Positions 15,441 through 24,260 of a DNA stretch of 36,363 nt are shown here, piece after piece. The stretch comes from Acidimicrobiaceae bacterium. Lineage in GTDB: Bacteria; Actinomycetota; Acidimicrobiia; Acidimicrobiales; Aldehydirespiratoraceae. The position numbers and the translations under genes were made by a program. The notes beneath the pieces were generated by a model. That model had not been told where the DNA came from, made no database searches, and worked only from the letters and a program-made list of their open reading frames with translations. Positions within the stretch are counted from its first letter, which is position 1. Each line of letters begins with the position of its first letter. The stretch covers positions 18,570 to 54,932 of the forward strand of contig JAPPMP010000002.1 in NCBI GenBank assembly GCA_028819005.1. Reading direction: 5' to 3'.

Positions 15441-17867
15441 ATGAGGGGAAGGCCTGTGCGACGATTCATCACCGAGCTGGCGGCCACCACTATAGTCGTG
15501 TCGCTCACTGCCGCTGCATCGGGGTCGGTAGCCGCGCAGTCTGCTCAGCCTGGCGGGTTCGGCGATGTGCCGACCGACGCCTACTTCACGGTGCCGGTCA
15601 CGGACCTGGCCGCCCAAGGTGTCTTCGCGGGCACCGAGTGCGACGACGGCTTGTGCCCGGCGGCACCGATAGACCGCAAGACGATGGCGGTGTGGACTAT
15701 CAGGGTCCTCGACGGCCAGGATCCGTCCCCCATTACCCAAAGCAGGTTCGACGACGTGGACGCGTCCAGCGTCCATGCACCGTTCATCGAGCGCATGGCC
15801 GAGTTGGGGGTTACCCAGGGCTGCGGTGACGGCACCGTGTTCTGTCCCGACCGCAACGTGACTAGGGGCCAGATGGCGGCCTTCCTAAGCCGCGCCTATG
15901 GGCTGCCCGAGGGGCCTGACCCGGGCTTCGGCGATGTGCCCGCTGGCGCGTGGTACTCCGCCTATGTGGCCCGGCTGGCCGCCTCGGGGATAACTGTGGG
16001 CTGCGGTGACGGCACCGTGTTCTGTCCCGACCGCGACACCACCCGGGGCGAGATGGCCACCTTCCTGCATCGGGCCGAGAACCGTGTCGATGACCGCGAG
16101 GAGCGGACCTCGTTCTCGATCCCCGAGGGGCCCCGCGGCAATGACACGCTGATCTCGGCGTCCCGTGCCCGCACCTGCGCGGTCCGTCTCGATAGCGGGG
16201 TGGCCTGCTGGGGCACCGACAGCCTGCTGCACCGGTTCGCCCTCGCGGGGCTAAAGGATGTCGTGGCGGTCAGTACGGGCGACGACCCTGACGGCGAGGG
16301 GCACGCCTGCGTGCTGCACACCGACGGAACCATCTCCTGCTGGGGAGCGGCAGCTAGTGGCCAACTCGGCCAGGGCGACCCGAGCCGCCACTACCTGCCG
16401 GTGAAGGTTCCAGGAATCACCGACGCGGCGGCAGTGAGCGCGGGAGCGTCGCACACATGTGCGGCCCACCGCGACGGCAGCGTCTCGTGCTGGGGCAACA
16501 ACAGTCTCGGCCAACTGGGCGACGGCACCGATCGGCGGAGTTACTCACCGCAGCGGGTTCCCGGCCTGTCGGACGCGGTGGCGATCGCAGCCGCAAGCAA
16601 CATCAACTGCGTGGTCCATCGTGACGGTGACATCTCGTGCTGGGGCTGGCCGTACACCAAGGATGACAGCCCCACCGTCCTCAGAAGGATCAGCGGCCCC
16701 GACGGCTTCACTTCGGTGTCGATCGGTTGGGGATATGTCTGCGCGGCGACGGTCTCAGGGAATGTCGACTGCTGGCCGCACGGTTGGGCGCCGGAGAACG
16801 GGCGCCGCATCCCGAACATGACTGACGTGGTGGAGGTGTCGGCCGGCTACGACAACGTCTGCGCGCTGCACAGCGACGGCGGCGTGTCATGCGCGGGGCG
16901 AAACGACGCCGGCGAGATCGGCGACGGCTCGACCGACGACCGGGACCGGGCGATGCGACTGGCCGGAATCACCGATGCGGTGGCCGTGAGCCTCGCTGTC
17001 GGAGATCCCGGCGAGAGCCCTCACGCCTGCGCGCTGCACGCCGACGGATCGGCGTCGTGCTGGGGAAGCAACGAAGCAGGGCAGCTGGGCGACGGCAGCA
17101 ACACGAACCGGCTGGTCCCCACCCGGGTGGATCTGGTCGCCACGATTCCGGCCGATCAGGTGCCGCTCACGCCCACCGGCTTGTTGCGGACGTGGGGGGA
17201 CGCGGTGGTGCACGAGCACGAGGCCGACTACCCGTGGATGCGGGTCGCCTGGGACCACATCCGCGACAGAAGCTTGGTGGTCCAATCTGGTTTCGGCGGC
17301 CTCGTGTGGCGCCACTGCTACGCATCACCGGGCGCGTTCGGTTGCGGGGTCGACGAGATGCACATCACCGCGATGTCGCTCGGCACCCTCGTTCACGAGC
17401 TTCTGCACGTCTATGACCTGCACACCGGCCTGGCGCCGAACAGGGTGTGGGGCGCGGTGCAGCTCTACTTCGCCACCACCCACCCCGGTTGCTGGAGCGA
17501 CGGCGACATCAGCGGTTCCGAGATCCTGGCCGACACGGTGAACCATGTCATGGTCCCGGGCGCCTGGTTGACCTACTACAACTCCCCCGGTTGTGCGACG
17601 CTGCCTGTGCCGAGCGAGCCCACCGCCGAGGCCGAGCAGGTGGTGCTGCAGGGCATGGCCGGCCAGGTGCCGGACTGGTACACCGACAACATTACCAACG
17701 GCGCCGAGCTGTGGGCGGCCTGGCTGCGGGGTCCGTCGCTGCCGGCGCTGGCCAACCTGGCCGGCGAGTTCGGCGGGCTGTGCACCACCGATTGGATCAC
17801 GTATCCCTTCGACCCGGGACGGTTCCCGCCGGCCGGCAGCAACCCGTTCAGAGACGGCGGCTGCTGA
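15441..17867 (+). CDS. Secreted SLH - RCC1 repeat - HExxH metallopeptidase-like protein
   Basis: Large exported protein (808 aa). ATG 15441 is chosen over the in-frame GTG nine bases upstream because GAGGGGG lies 8 nt before it. It has a signal peptide (about 1-34), then three SLH-type modules (about 36-215) for attachment to cell-wall polymer. Two of these share the segment GCGDGTVFCPDR. About seven RCC1-type propeller repeats (about 225-560) follow, of the form CxxHxDGxxxCWG...GQLGDG. Each carries a Cys pair that could form a disulfide outside the cell. The C-terminal domain has HELLH (His652, Glu653, His656) and a downstream SEILAD (Glu694), consistent with a gluzincin-type zinc site. The active-site prediction rests on these motifs; substrate unknown. 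It stands alone in the tRNA-bounded region. Confidence 0.9.
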   Translation: MRGRPVRRFITELAATTIVVSLTAAASGSVAAQSAQPGGFGDVPTDAYFTVPVTDLAAQGVFAGTECDDGLCPAAPIDRKTMAVWTIRVLDGQDPSPITQSRFDDVDASSVHAPFIERMAELGVTQGCGDGTVFCPDRNVTRGQMAAFLSRAYGLPEGPDPGFGDVPAGAWYSAYVARLAASGITVGCGDGTVFCPDRDTTRGEMATFLHRAENRVDDREERTSFSIPEGPRGNDTLISASRARTCAVRLDSGVACWGTDSLLHRFALAGLKDVVAVSTGDDPDGEGHACVLHTDGTISCWGAAASGQLGQGDPSRHYLPVKVPGITDAAAVSAGASHTCAAHRDGSVSCWGNNSLGQLGDGTDRRSYSPQRVPGLSDAVAIAAASNINCVVHRDGDISCWGWPYTKDDSPTVLRRISGPDGFTSVSIGWGYVCAATVSGNVDCWPHGWAPENGRRIPNMTDVVEVSAGYDNVCALHSDGGVSCAGRNDAGEIGDGSTDDRDRAMRLAGITDAVAVSLAVGDPGESPHACALHADGSASCWGSNEAGQLGDGSNTNRLVPTRVDLVATIPADQVPLTPTGLLRTWGDAVVHEHEADYPWMRVAWDHIRDRSLVVQSGFGGLVWRHCYASPGAFGCGVDEMHITAMSLGTLVHELLHVYDLHTGLAPNRVWGAVQLYFATTHPGCWSDGDISGSEILADTVNHVMVPGAWLTYYNSPGCATLPVPSEPTAEAEQVVLQGMAGQVPDWYTDNITNGAELWAAWLRGPSLPALANLAGEFGGLCTTDWITYPFDPGRFPPAGSNPFRDGGC
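15818..16034. repeat. 37-bp identical segments in adjacent SLH modules
   Basis: 15818-15854 and 15998-16034 are identical over 37 bp with a 180-bp (60-codon) offset. This indicates recent duplication or gene conversion between SLH modules. Confidence 0.93.
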
Positions 17868-17870
17868 GTC

Positions 17871-17996
17871 GTGACAATTGTGGAATTCCTGTCAGAAGCA
17901 GTCGGTGAAGTCGACCGCAGACTCTTCCTGGAGCTGTGGGCTTCGTGTTTGCAGTCGTCGTATGACAGACTCTCGGCGTCGTCACCGGGCGGCTGA
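17871..17996 (+). CDS. Possible small protein or 5' gene fragment, 41 aa
   Basis: GTG start 3 bp after the previous stop. It reads as a natural amphipathic sequence (EAVGEVDRRLFLELWASCLQ), but there is no clear ribosome binding site. It could be the start of a gene broken by a frameshift before the frame at 18142. Confidence 0.25.
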   Translation: MTIVEFLSEAVGEVDRRLFLELWASCLQSSYDRLSASSPGG

Positions 17997-18141
17997 ACGG
18001 GTTGGGAGGCCGCCAAGCGGGTGAGGCGGACTTCGAAAGGACGGGCCTCGGACGGCAGCAGCCTCTGCGTTCGCACTGTCAACCGGGGAACCGCCCAACG
18101 CGGCCCTTCCAAGGATCCACCCCGAGAGGCTCGCTAAGTCG

Positions 18142-18450
18142 ATGAGGTCGTTGCTGATGAGGCCGGTGTCGATCCCCGACGACATCGAGGACCGGTCGCT
18201 GCCTAAGGCCAGCGGCAGGGTGACCCTGCCGCGCCACATCGCTTGGAGTTTCCCCTACAGCTCCAACCTCGACAACCCCAAGTCCCTGCGGTCCTGTTAC
18301 GCGCGGGTGATGACTGAGGGCCTCGACGACGATGTGCGCTTCTACATCGACCTTGACGTGCTGTTGGACATCTGGGACGAGATGTGGCTGTCGCAGCATG
18401 TGCGCGAGGTCTGGAGCGTCTGGCTGCGTGGCCGCGGCCTCATCGACTAG
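18142..18450 (+). CDS. Hypothetical protein, 102 aa (possibly a 3' gene fragment)
   Basis: Coding-like composition with an acidic, Trp-rich C-terminus (DVLLDIWDEMWLSQHVREVW). The frame is open upstream to 18025 without ATG and reads naturally (STGEPPNAALPRIHPERLAK), so the annotated ATG may be internal and the true 5' part lost or frameshifted. No known domain is recognised. Its TAG stop overlaps the TAG of the minus-strand frame at 18447 (CTAG). Confidence 0.5.
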   Translation: MRSLLMRPVSIPDDIEDRSLPKASGRVTLPRHIAWSFPYSSNLDNPKSLRSCYARVMTEGLDDDVRFYIDLDVLLDIWDEMWLSQHVREVWSVWLRGRGLID

Positions 18451-18695
18451 CCCCTGCGGTGCTCACAGACCTCCAGCGCCAGATCAGGGAGGTTGTCGAA
18501 GGTCACCGCTGTCTTGCCGGCCTCGAGGTTGTCGAAGGTCACCGCTGTCTTGCCGGCCTCGAGCTTGTCGAAGGTCACCGCTGTCTTGCCGGCCCGGGGG
18601 CGTCTGGTCTCTGAGTCGCCGCCGCCCCGTCGCTTCAGGTGGCTCCAGAGGCGCAGCCGAGTCCAGTGGCAGGGGTCAAACTGGAGGACAACCTT
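18447..18695 (-). pseudogene. Minus-strand gene remnant with three 12-residue repeats
   Basis: An 82-codon open frame beginning directly after a TAG, with no ATG or other start before the repeats. It reads HWTRLRLWSHLKRR, then three copies of AGKTAVTFDNLE, then PDLALEVCEHRRG and stop. It looks like the 3' end of a degraded gene expanded by a 36-bp tandem repeat. The family is not recognised. Confidence 0.35.
18495..18594. repeat. 36-bp tandem repeat, 2.8 copies
   Basis: Units start at 18495, 18531 and 18567 and are nearly identical. They are contiguous with no spacers. On the minus strand each encodes 12 residues. Confidence 0.95.
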
Positions 18696-18751
18696 CTAGC
18701 TTGACAAGCAAGAAATAGCTTCTGACCTATCATTATGTCCGATCTAAGTGG

Positions 18752-18824
18752 CTCCGGGGGTGGGGATCGAACCCACGACAATTCGGTTAACAGCCGAGCG
18801 CTCTGCCAGCTGAGCTACCCCGGA
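18752..18824 (-). tRNA. tRNA-Asn (GUU)
   Basis: A 73-nt cloverleaf on the minus strand. The acceptor is TCCGGGG/CCCCGGA with discriminator G. The anticodon loop is CTGTTAA (anticodon GTT), and the T arm GTGGG/CCCAC contains TTCGATC. The outermost anticodon-stem pair is C-A. A TATCAT -10-like hexamer (18837-18842) lies 12 nt upstream. Confidence 0.95.
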
Positions 18825-18841
18825 TCGGCATTGAAGATGAT

Positions 18842-18874
18842 ACCGCCACCAGTTCATGTCGATGCGGTTTTTTT
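18842..18874 (+). terminator. Weak hairpin followed by T7
   Basis: ACCGC and GCGGT, with a 17-nt loop, are followed by a run of seven T on the plus strand. It would stop transcription coming from the accessory region. The stem is short, so confidence is low. Confidence 0.3.
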
Positions 18875-18894
18875 CCGATGTGCAGAGGTTCCGA

Positions 18895-19869
18895 TCAGCG
18901 GGATTCCAGATAATCGCGCAGTTGCTCGCTGCGGTGCGGGTGGCGCAACTTCGTCAGAGTCTTGGCCTCGATCTGCCGGATGCGTTCCCGGGTGACTCCG
19001 AAGGCCTCGCCGACCTCCTTGAGCGTCCGGGGTCGACCGTCGTCCAGCCCGAAACGCATCCGGACGACTTCCTGCTCCCTTTGGGGAAGGTCGCCCAAAA
19101 CCTCTCGCACCGCCTCCACCATCAGACTCCGGGTTGCTGCGTCACCCGGGGCCACCGCATTCTGGTCCTCCACGAAATTGGCGAGGTTCGAGTCCTCGCC
19201 CTCGCCGATCGGTGAATCGAGCGACAACAGATCCTCAGAGATCCGGAGGATTTCTGAGACCTTCTCGATCGGCTCGTCGACTTCGGCTGCCAGCTCCTCG
19301 ACCGTGGGCTCGCGCATGAGACCCTGGCGCATCTCCGACTGCACGCGTTTCACCCGATTGACGGTTTCAGCGACATGAACGGGTATGCGGATGGTGCGCG
19401 ACTGATCCGCGATCGCTCGGGTGATCGATTGGCGGATCCACCAGGTGGCGTAGGTCGAGAACTTGAAGCCCTTGCTGTGATCGAACTTCTCCACCGCTCG
19501 GATCAAGCCGAGATTGCCTTCCTGGATCACATCGAGCAATGCCATTCCACGGCCCGCGTAGCGCTTGGCGATCGACACCACGAGCCGGAGGTTCGCTCGT
19601 GTCAACTCATCACGAGCCTGCTCTCCGTCGCTGACCAGACACTCGAGGCGCTCTCGCTCAGCAGGTTCGAGTTCTTCATTGGTGACCGACATCTCTGCGA
19701 GGGTCTCCGCTGCCTCTCCCCCGCTGCGGATACGGGTTGCGATCCAGACTTCCTCTTCAGCATCGAGCAGGGGCACGCGTCCGATCTCCTTGAGATACAA
19801 GCGCACAGCATCGTCAGTCGACCCCGCCTCGGAACTGACACTGAAAGGCACCCTTACCTTGCCCTCCAT
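18895..19869 (-). CDS. RNA polymerase sigma factor, RpoD/SigA family
   Basis: Sigma-70 family protein (324 aa) that directs promoter recognition. Region 1.2 begins [22 protein letters not shown]. Regions 2.1-2.4 contain [38 protein letters not shown] and [19 protein letters not shown]. Region 4.2 contains [14 protein letters not shown]. Region 1.1 is absent, so the protein is short for a primary sigma, but the motifs and the dnaG-linked position favour the principal one. ATG 19869 is chosen: it overlaps the dnaG end by 16 bp and follows GGTGAG. The frame stays open far upstream inside dnaG, but that translation is low-quality sequence. Confidence 0.93.
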   Translation of the reverse strand: MEGKVRVPFSVSSEAGSTDDAVRLYLKEIGRVPLLDAEEEVWIATRIRSGGEAAETLAEMSVTNEELEPAERERLECLVSDGEQARDELTRANLRLVVSIAKRYAGRGMALLDVIQEGNLGLIRAVEKFDHSKGFKFSTYATWWIRQSITRAIADQSRTIRIPVHVAETVNRVKRVQSEMRQGLMREPTVEELAAEVDEPIEKVSEILRISEDLLSLDSPIGEGEDSNLANFVEDQNAVAPGDAATRSLMVEAVREVLGDLPQREQEVVRMRFGLDDGRPRTLKEVGEAFGVTRERIRQIEAKTLTKLRHPHRSEQLRDYLESR

Positions 19870-21728
19870 TCTGCGTGACTCACCAACCATGGTAGCAATT
19901 CGTCTATCGCTCGCCGGCGGGTCGCAGGTTCGTCGAGTTTTTCCAGTTCCTGTTTGAGCCAGGTGAACGAGCGGCTGACTTCGATTCTTGCGTCGGCGGC
20001 CGGTTCGTAGGAACGCAGACCGCGGTTCAGACCGGCGAGGGTTCGCTGGCCCGCCAGGCGCGCCACCCCCGCCAGCACATCGTCTCGGTCCGCGTCGAAC
20101 CCTTCCACAGCCAGCCGTCGCAACAAGTCCGCGGCCTGAGGCCCGCAACGGTCCGGGGCCCCGTCGAAGCCATTGTCTCGAAGCGCTTGGAAGGCTTCCT
20201 GGCGGACACTGTGACCGAACAGGCTGGCGTGAAGTCGTGCGGCCTGGTCGGGCTGGTCGATGACGAGCCGGATAGCTTCGTCCTCTGCCGCAGTTGCGAG
20301 CGAATCGGTGAGGGTCGCTTCGGGCCTGGTGACCTGAGTCTCCCCGTCGGGAGCATTCGGGACCTCGCGTTCTGCGCCCGCCCGTTGGGCGCCGCCTCGC
20401 TGGGCACGGCCTTGTTGGGCACGGCCTGCAGTTGCCGGCGGCTTTTGGCGGGCCTTGGAAGCGAGCTCGCGCAGCCTGCTGACCTCAACCCGGCAACGGT
20501 CGGCGACCTCCATCAGATAGGGATCCCGAACGAGCGCATCAGGATGCTCGCTAACGACGTCAACTGCTCGCTCCGCTGAGCGGGCCCGGCCTTCGGGACT
20601 GGAAAGATCACCGCCGGCCAGAGCCCGTTCCATGCGGAAACGCATGTAGGGAGTTGTCTCCTGCACGGCCCTGGCCAGCTCCGCGGGGTCCTCACGGGCC
20701 ACATCGTCGGGGTCGACACCGGGTGGCAGATCGGCCACGCGCACGTCGAGCTCGAACTTCTGCTCCCATTCGTAGACGCGTTCGGCGGCGGCAAGGCCGG
20801 CTTGGTCAGTATCGAATGCGAGAACCAGGCGATCCGCCGAGAACCTCTTGAGCAGTTTGATGTGCTCCTCGGTCAGAGCAGTGCCACAAGTGGCAACGGC
20901 CCTCAGTATGTTCGCGTTGGCGAAGCCGATCACGTCGGTGTAGCCCTCGCAGATGATCGCCTCGCCTTCTTTGACGATGCCCTCGCGGTGGGCGTGCAGT
21001 CCGTAGAGCAGCTTGCTCTTGTCGTAGACCGCTGCTTCACCGATCGTGTTCTTGTATTTGGGGCCTTCACCTCCGGGGAGTTCACGACCGCCGAAACCCG
21101 TGAAATCCCCCCGCTCATCGGCGATCGGGAACATGATGCGCGCCCTGAAAGAATCCTGCAGTCGGTCAGCCTTATTCACGAACCCGAGGCCGCTGTCTTT
21201 GAGGTCAGCAGCGTTCAATCTCAGGTGTTTGGCCAGCTCATCCCAACTGTCAGGAGCCCACCCGAGCTTGTAGGCGCTCACCACTGAACGGTCGTAGCCG
21301 CGCGAGCGCAGATAACCGCGGGCCGCTCCGGCGTCGGGGCTGTCGAGCAGCCGCTGGTGGTAGAAGTCGACTGCTTCGGCAACCGCGTCGAGCAGGAGCC
21401 GTTTGCGGGCCCGGGTGGTTCCCTCGCCCTGAGTCGTATAACGCAACTGCACCCCGTAACGGGACGCGAGCGACTCGACCGCGCCGACGAAATCGAGCTT
21501 CTCGATCTCCTGGACAAAAGTGATCGCGTCGCCGCTGCGTTGACAGCCGAAGCAGTAGTAGACCCCTTTCTCCGCGTTGACCGACAGCGACGGGGTGCGT
21601 TCGCCGTGGAGCGGGCAGCGGGCCATCCAATTCCGGCCCGAACGCTTGATGTCGGTGTGTTCGCCGATCAGCGCGACGAGATCGGCGGAGGCACGTACTT
21701 TCGCGATGTCGTCACCGTGGATGCCCAT
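19854..21728 (-). CDS. dnaG: DNA primase
   Basis: Primase (624 aa) that makes RNA primers for replication. An N-terminal CHC2 zinc finger ([13 protein letters not shown]...YYCFGC, from about residue 38) is followed by the catalytic core with [19 protein letters not shown] and the TOPRIM DTD-type segment [16 protein letters not shown]. The C-terminal helicase-interacting part is preceded by an Arg/Gln/Ala-rich linker ([16 protein letters not shown]). ATG 21728 is preferred over the adjacent TTG 21731. It lies directly upstream of and overlaps the sigma gene, the classic dnaG-rpoD pairing. Confidence 0.96.
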   Translation of the reverse strand: MGIHGDDIAKVRASADLVALIGEHTDIKRSGRNWMARCPLHGERTPSLSVNAEKGVYYCFGCQRSGDAITFVQEIEKLDFVGAVESLASRYGVQLRYTTQGEGTTRARKRLLLDAVAEAVDFYHQRLLDSPDAGAARGYLRSRGYDRSVVSAYKLGWAPDSWDELAKHLRLNAADLKDSGLGFVNKADRLQDSFRARIMFPIADERGDFTGFGGRELPGGEGPKYKNTIGEAAVYDKSKLLYGLHAHREGIVKEGEAIICEGYTDVIGFANANILRAVATCGTALTEEHIKLLKRFSADRLVLAFDTDQAGLAAAERVYEWEQKFELDVRVADLPPGVDPDDVAREDPAELARAVQETTPYMRFRMERALAGGDLSSPEGRARSAERAVDVVSEHPDALVRDPYLMEVADRCRVEVSRLRELASKARQKPPATAGRAQQGRAQRGGAQRAGAEREVPNAPDGETQVTRPEATLTDSLATAAEDEAIRLVIDQPDQAARLHASLFGHSVRQEAFQALRDNGFDGAPDRCGPQAADLLRRLAVEGFDADRDDVLAGVARLAGQRTLAGLNRGLRSYEPAADARIEVSRSFTWLKQELEKLDEPATRRRAIDELLPWLVSHAEWRAR

Positions 21729-21781
21729 CAATCCGCAAACTAGCCCAATCCCGCACCCGTGGTAGAGGCCGCCGGAGCCGA

Positions 21782-23104
21782 TCAGCCGAGCCGAGCAGTG
21801 AGAAATCCCCCAAGTTGATCGATCGGCACTCGCTCCTGTTCGCGTGTGTCTCTTTCACGCACAGTGACGGCTCGATCATCGAGCGTGTCGAAGTCGACGG
21901 TCACGCAATAGGGCGTGCCGATCTCATCCTGTCGGGCGTAGCGCTTGCCGATGGACTGTGTCTGGTCGTAGTCGGCCATCCAGCGCAGTTTGACGATCTC
22001 GAAGACCTCCTGCGCGGTCGGGGTGAGCGTGTCCTTGTTGGACAATGGCAGGACCGCAACCTTGTACGGCGCAAGCCTCGGGTCGAGGCGCAGAACCGTG
22101 CGAACGCTGTCGTTGACCGTCTCCTCATCGTAGGCAGCCATCAAGAACGCCATCGCCGCGCGGGTGGCGCCCGCAGCCGGCTCGATCACATGCGGCACGT
22201 AGTGCCGGTTGTTCGCCTGATCGAAGAACTCGAGGCGCTCGCCGGAATGCTCAGCATGGACAGTCAAGTCGAAATCGCCCCGGTTGGCGATGCCCTCCAA
22301 CTCGTCCCAACCCCACGGAAAGCGATACTCCAAGTCCGAAGTTCCCGACGAGTAGTGGCTCAATTCATCACAGTCGTGGGGCCGGAGGCGGATGTCTGCT
22401 TCGGGAATGCCCAGATCCAGATACCAGTCCAGCCTCTGCTCACACCAATAGCTGAACCAGTGGTCGGCGTCATCGGGCGGAACGAAGAACTCCATCTCCA
22501 TCTGCTCGAACTCCCTCGTCCGAAAGACGAAGTTCCCCGGCGTGATCTCGTTGCGAAACGACTTGCCGATCTGGGCGATGCCGAAAGGCGGCTTCTTGCG
22601 GCTGGTCTGCAGCACATTGGCGAAGTTGGTGAAAATACCCTGGGCGGTCTCCGGGCGCAGATAGACCTCCGCGGTCGAGTCGGCCATCGGGCCCGCGTGA
22701 GTCTTGAACATCAAGTTGAACTCGCGCGCCTCGGTGAGACGACCGGAGGTCCCGCATGTCGGACACGTGTCGGGATCCTCAAGCTTGTCCTGGCGGTGTC
22801 GGGCATTGCAGTCGGTGCAGTCCACCAGCGGGTCCGAGAAGTTGGCCAGGTGGCCGCTCGCCTCCCACACCTGAGGCGGCGACAGGATTGCCGCGTCGAG
22901 ACCGACCACATCGTGCCGGTGCTGGACCATCGAACGCCACCAGGCCTCCTTGACATTGCGCAGCAACAGGACCCCGAGCGGCCCGAAGTCATAAGTCGAA
23001 CGGAAACCGCCGTATATCTCCGCAGACTGGAACACAAATCCGCGGCGCTTCGATAGGTTCACTATCTTGTCGAAAAGTCCGTCGAACAGTTCCGAGTCGC
23101 CCAT
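21782..23104 (-). CDS. glyS: Glycyl-tRNA synthetase, homodimeric class II type
   Basis: Charges tRNA-Gly with glycine (440 aa). It starts LFDKIVNLSKRRGFVFQSAEIYGG-like, as in bacterial/eukaryal alpha2 GlyRS; the visible segments are KRRGFVFQSAEIYGG and TYDFGPLGVLLLRNVKEAWW. A zinc-binding insert has DCTDC...DTCPTCG. Class II motif 2 is around IGKSFRNEITPGNFVFRTREF and motif 3 around AAGATRAAMAFLM. The C-terminal anticodon-binding domain has KVAVLPLSNKD. It is 29 bp from the divergent RDD gene, so its promoter must lie inside that gene or the gap. dnaG follows after 50 bp. Confidence 0.96.
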   Translation of the reverse strand: MGDSELFDGLFDKIVNLSKRRGFVFQSAEIYGGFRSTYDFGPLGVLLLRNVKEAWWRSMVQHRHDVVGLDAAILSPPQVWEASGHLANFSDPLVDCTDCNARHRQDKLEDPDTCPTCGTSGRLTEAREFNLMFKTHAGPMADSTAEVYLRPETAQGIFTNFANVLQTSRKKPPFGIAQIGKSFRNEITPGNFVFRTREFEQMEMEFFVPPDDADHWFSYWCEQRLDWYLDLGIPEADIRLRPHDCDELSHYSSGTSDLEYRFPWGWDELEGIANRGDFDLTVHAEHSGERLEFFDQANNRHYVPHVIEPAAGATRAAMAFLMAAYDEETVNDSVRTVLRLDPRLAPYKVAVLPLSNKDTLTPTAQEVFEIVKLRWMADYDQTQSIGKRYARQDEIGTPYCVTVDFDTLDDRAVTVRERDTREQERVPIDQLGGFLTARLG

Positions 23105-23133
23105 GGCCGCGAGGCTACCGGAGGTGCATCCCA

Positions 23134-24108
23134 GTGGAGACCATCGAGCCCAACGATCCGGTGACCGCTGACCCGACGGCCGTGTTCGGCCGCCGCTGCT
23201 TCGCCTACGTCATCGACTTTCTCATCCTGTTCTCGGTCGGCGTGATCGCAGTCTTCTCAATGGCCACTCTCGACGAGGTCGATGACCCGGCCCTGGCTAC
23301 GCAGATATGTGAACACTACGAAGCCTTGGACAACGGCGACGTGTGCGTAGACCTTGATTCAGCGGTGTTCGTATTCGAGGCCGACGGATTCAACACCCTG
23401 TTCTTGTTGACGCTCGCCATAGCGGTGTTGAACTCGGTCGTCATTTCTTCGATAACCGGTGGCTCTTTGGGAAAGCTCGCTGCCGGCGTTCGAGTCGTGG
23501 ACCAGAGCACATTCGACAAAGCCGGCTTCGGCAAACAGTTTCTGCGCTGGATACTGCTGATTGCCGACTCGTTCCCCTGGTTCATACCAGTCACCGGACT
23601 GATCCTGGGATTGGCTTCCAAGGGGCATCGACGCATCGGTGACTTCGCCGCCAAGACTCTGGTCGTCGACAAGGAGTATGTCGGCGTGCCCGCACTGGTC
23701 CCCGGAGTCGACGAAGTCGCCGGACCAACGACGACGGCGCCCGGACTCTGGGATCCGCCGGTTCAGGCGCCGCCATCCCAACCACCGGCAGCCGACCCGA
23801 TCGCGTCTGCGCCGGTCGCAACACAACCCCCAGCCGCCGACCCGATCGCGTCTGCACCGATCGCAACACAACCCCCAGCCGCCGACCCGGCAACTGGAGC
23901 CTCCGCCGTTGCCGAACCACAAGCCGGCGACACAGTCGCGCCGGCACCGGCGCCTGAAGCAGGTTGCCAAGCCGAAGCGCAACAGCCGGGCGTCGACGCG
24001 CCGATGTGGGATGAGGCACGCGACGCCTACATCCAGTGGGACCCCGAGCTTGAAGCCTGGATGGAATGGAGCGAGTCCGGCGGTCGCTGGATACCCATAA
24101 GCCAGTAA
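23134..24108 (+). CDS. RDD-family membrane protein with Pro/Ala-rich tail
   Basis: Membrane protein (324 aa). GTG 23134 has a strong GGAGGTG ribosome binding site 8 nt upstream. An RDD domain (about 18-185) has GRRCFAYVIDFLILF and helices at about 25-48, 85-110 and 140-160, plus the conserved RRIGDFAAKTLVVDK. The cytosolic tail is Pro/Ala-rich with a 15-residue repeat (PAADPIASAPVATQP). It ends in a Trp/acid-rich module (MWDEARDAYIQWDPELEAWM). RDD proteins are poorly characterised; some act in ion or solute transport. Divergent from glyS; convergent with recO. Confidence 0.85.
   Translation: METIEPNDPVTADPTAVFGRRCFAYVIDFLILFSVGVIAVFSMATLDEVDDPALATQICEHYEALDNGDVCVDLDSAVFVFEADGFNTLFLLTLAIAVLNSVVISSITGGSLGKLAAGVRVVDQSTFDKAGFGKQFLRWILLIADSFPWFIPVTGLILGLASKGHRRIGDFAAKTLVVDKEYVGVPALVPGVDEVAGPTTTAPGLWDPPVQAPPSQPPAADPIASAPVATQPPAADPIASAPIATQPPAADPATGASAVAEPQAGDTVAPAPAPEAGCQAEAQQPGVDAPMWDEARDAYIQWDPELEAWMEWSESGGRWIPISQ
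23785..23889. repeat. 45-bp tandem repeat, about 2.3 copies
   Basis: The core GCCGACCCGATCGCGTCTGC recurs at 23791 and 23836, and its first part again at 23881, a 45-bp period. Each unit encodes 15 residues of the Pro/Ala tail. Confidence 0.92.
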
Positions 24109-24110
24109 GC

Positions 24111-24260
24111 CCTCAACCTGCGACAGGTCGCGGCAGCGCCCGTCCGCCGCCAACTCGCCCAGCACCCAGCGCCTCAACCTGCGACAGGTCGCGGCAGCGC
24201 CCGTCCGCCGCCAACTCGCCCAGCGCCCAGCGCCTCAACCTGCGACAGGTCGCGGCAGCG
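24111..24260. repeat. 61-bp tandem repeat, 2.5 copies, between convergent genes
   Basis: Units start at 24111, 24172 and 24233 (the last has 28 bp) and differ by one or two bases. Each contains the small hairpin ACCTG-CGA-CAGGT. The array fills exactly the gap between the stops of the RDD gene and recO. It could serve as a bidirectional terminator or a roadblock. Confidence 0.95.

Noticed and set aside
18495-18594. CRISPR array (36-bp repeats)
   Set aside because: The units are contiguous with no unique spacers, and no cas genes are nearby. It is a simple tandem repeat.
14345-18779. Attachment site (att) pair from the shared 21-bp tRNA segment
   Set aside because: The match is in the conserved T arm, both tRNAs are intact, and no integrase is present. 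Kept only as a note in the island finding.
19870-20148. Long N-terminal extension of the sigma factor
   Set aside because: Lies wholly within dnaG and has no sigma region 1.1 features; ATG 19869 is better placed.
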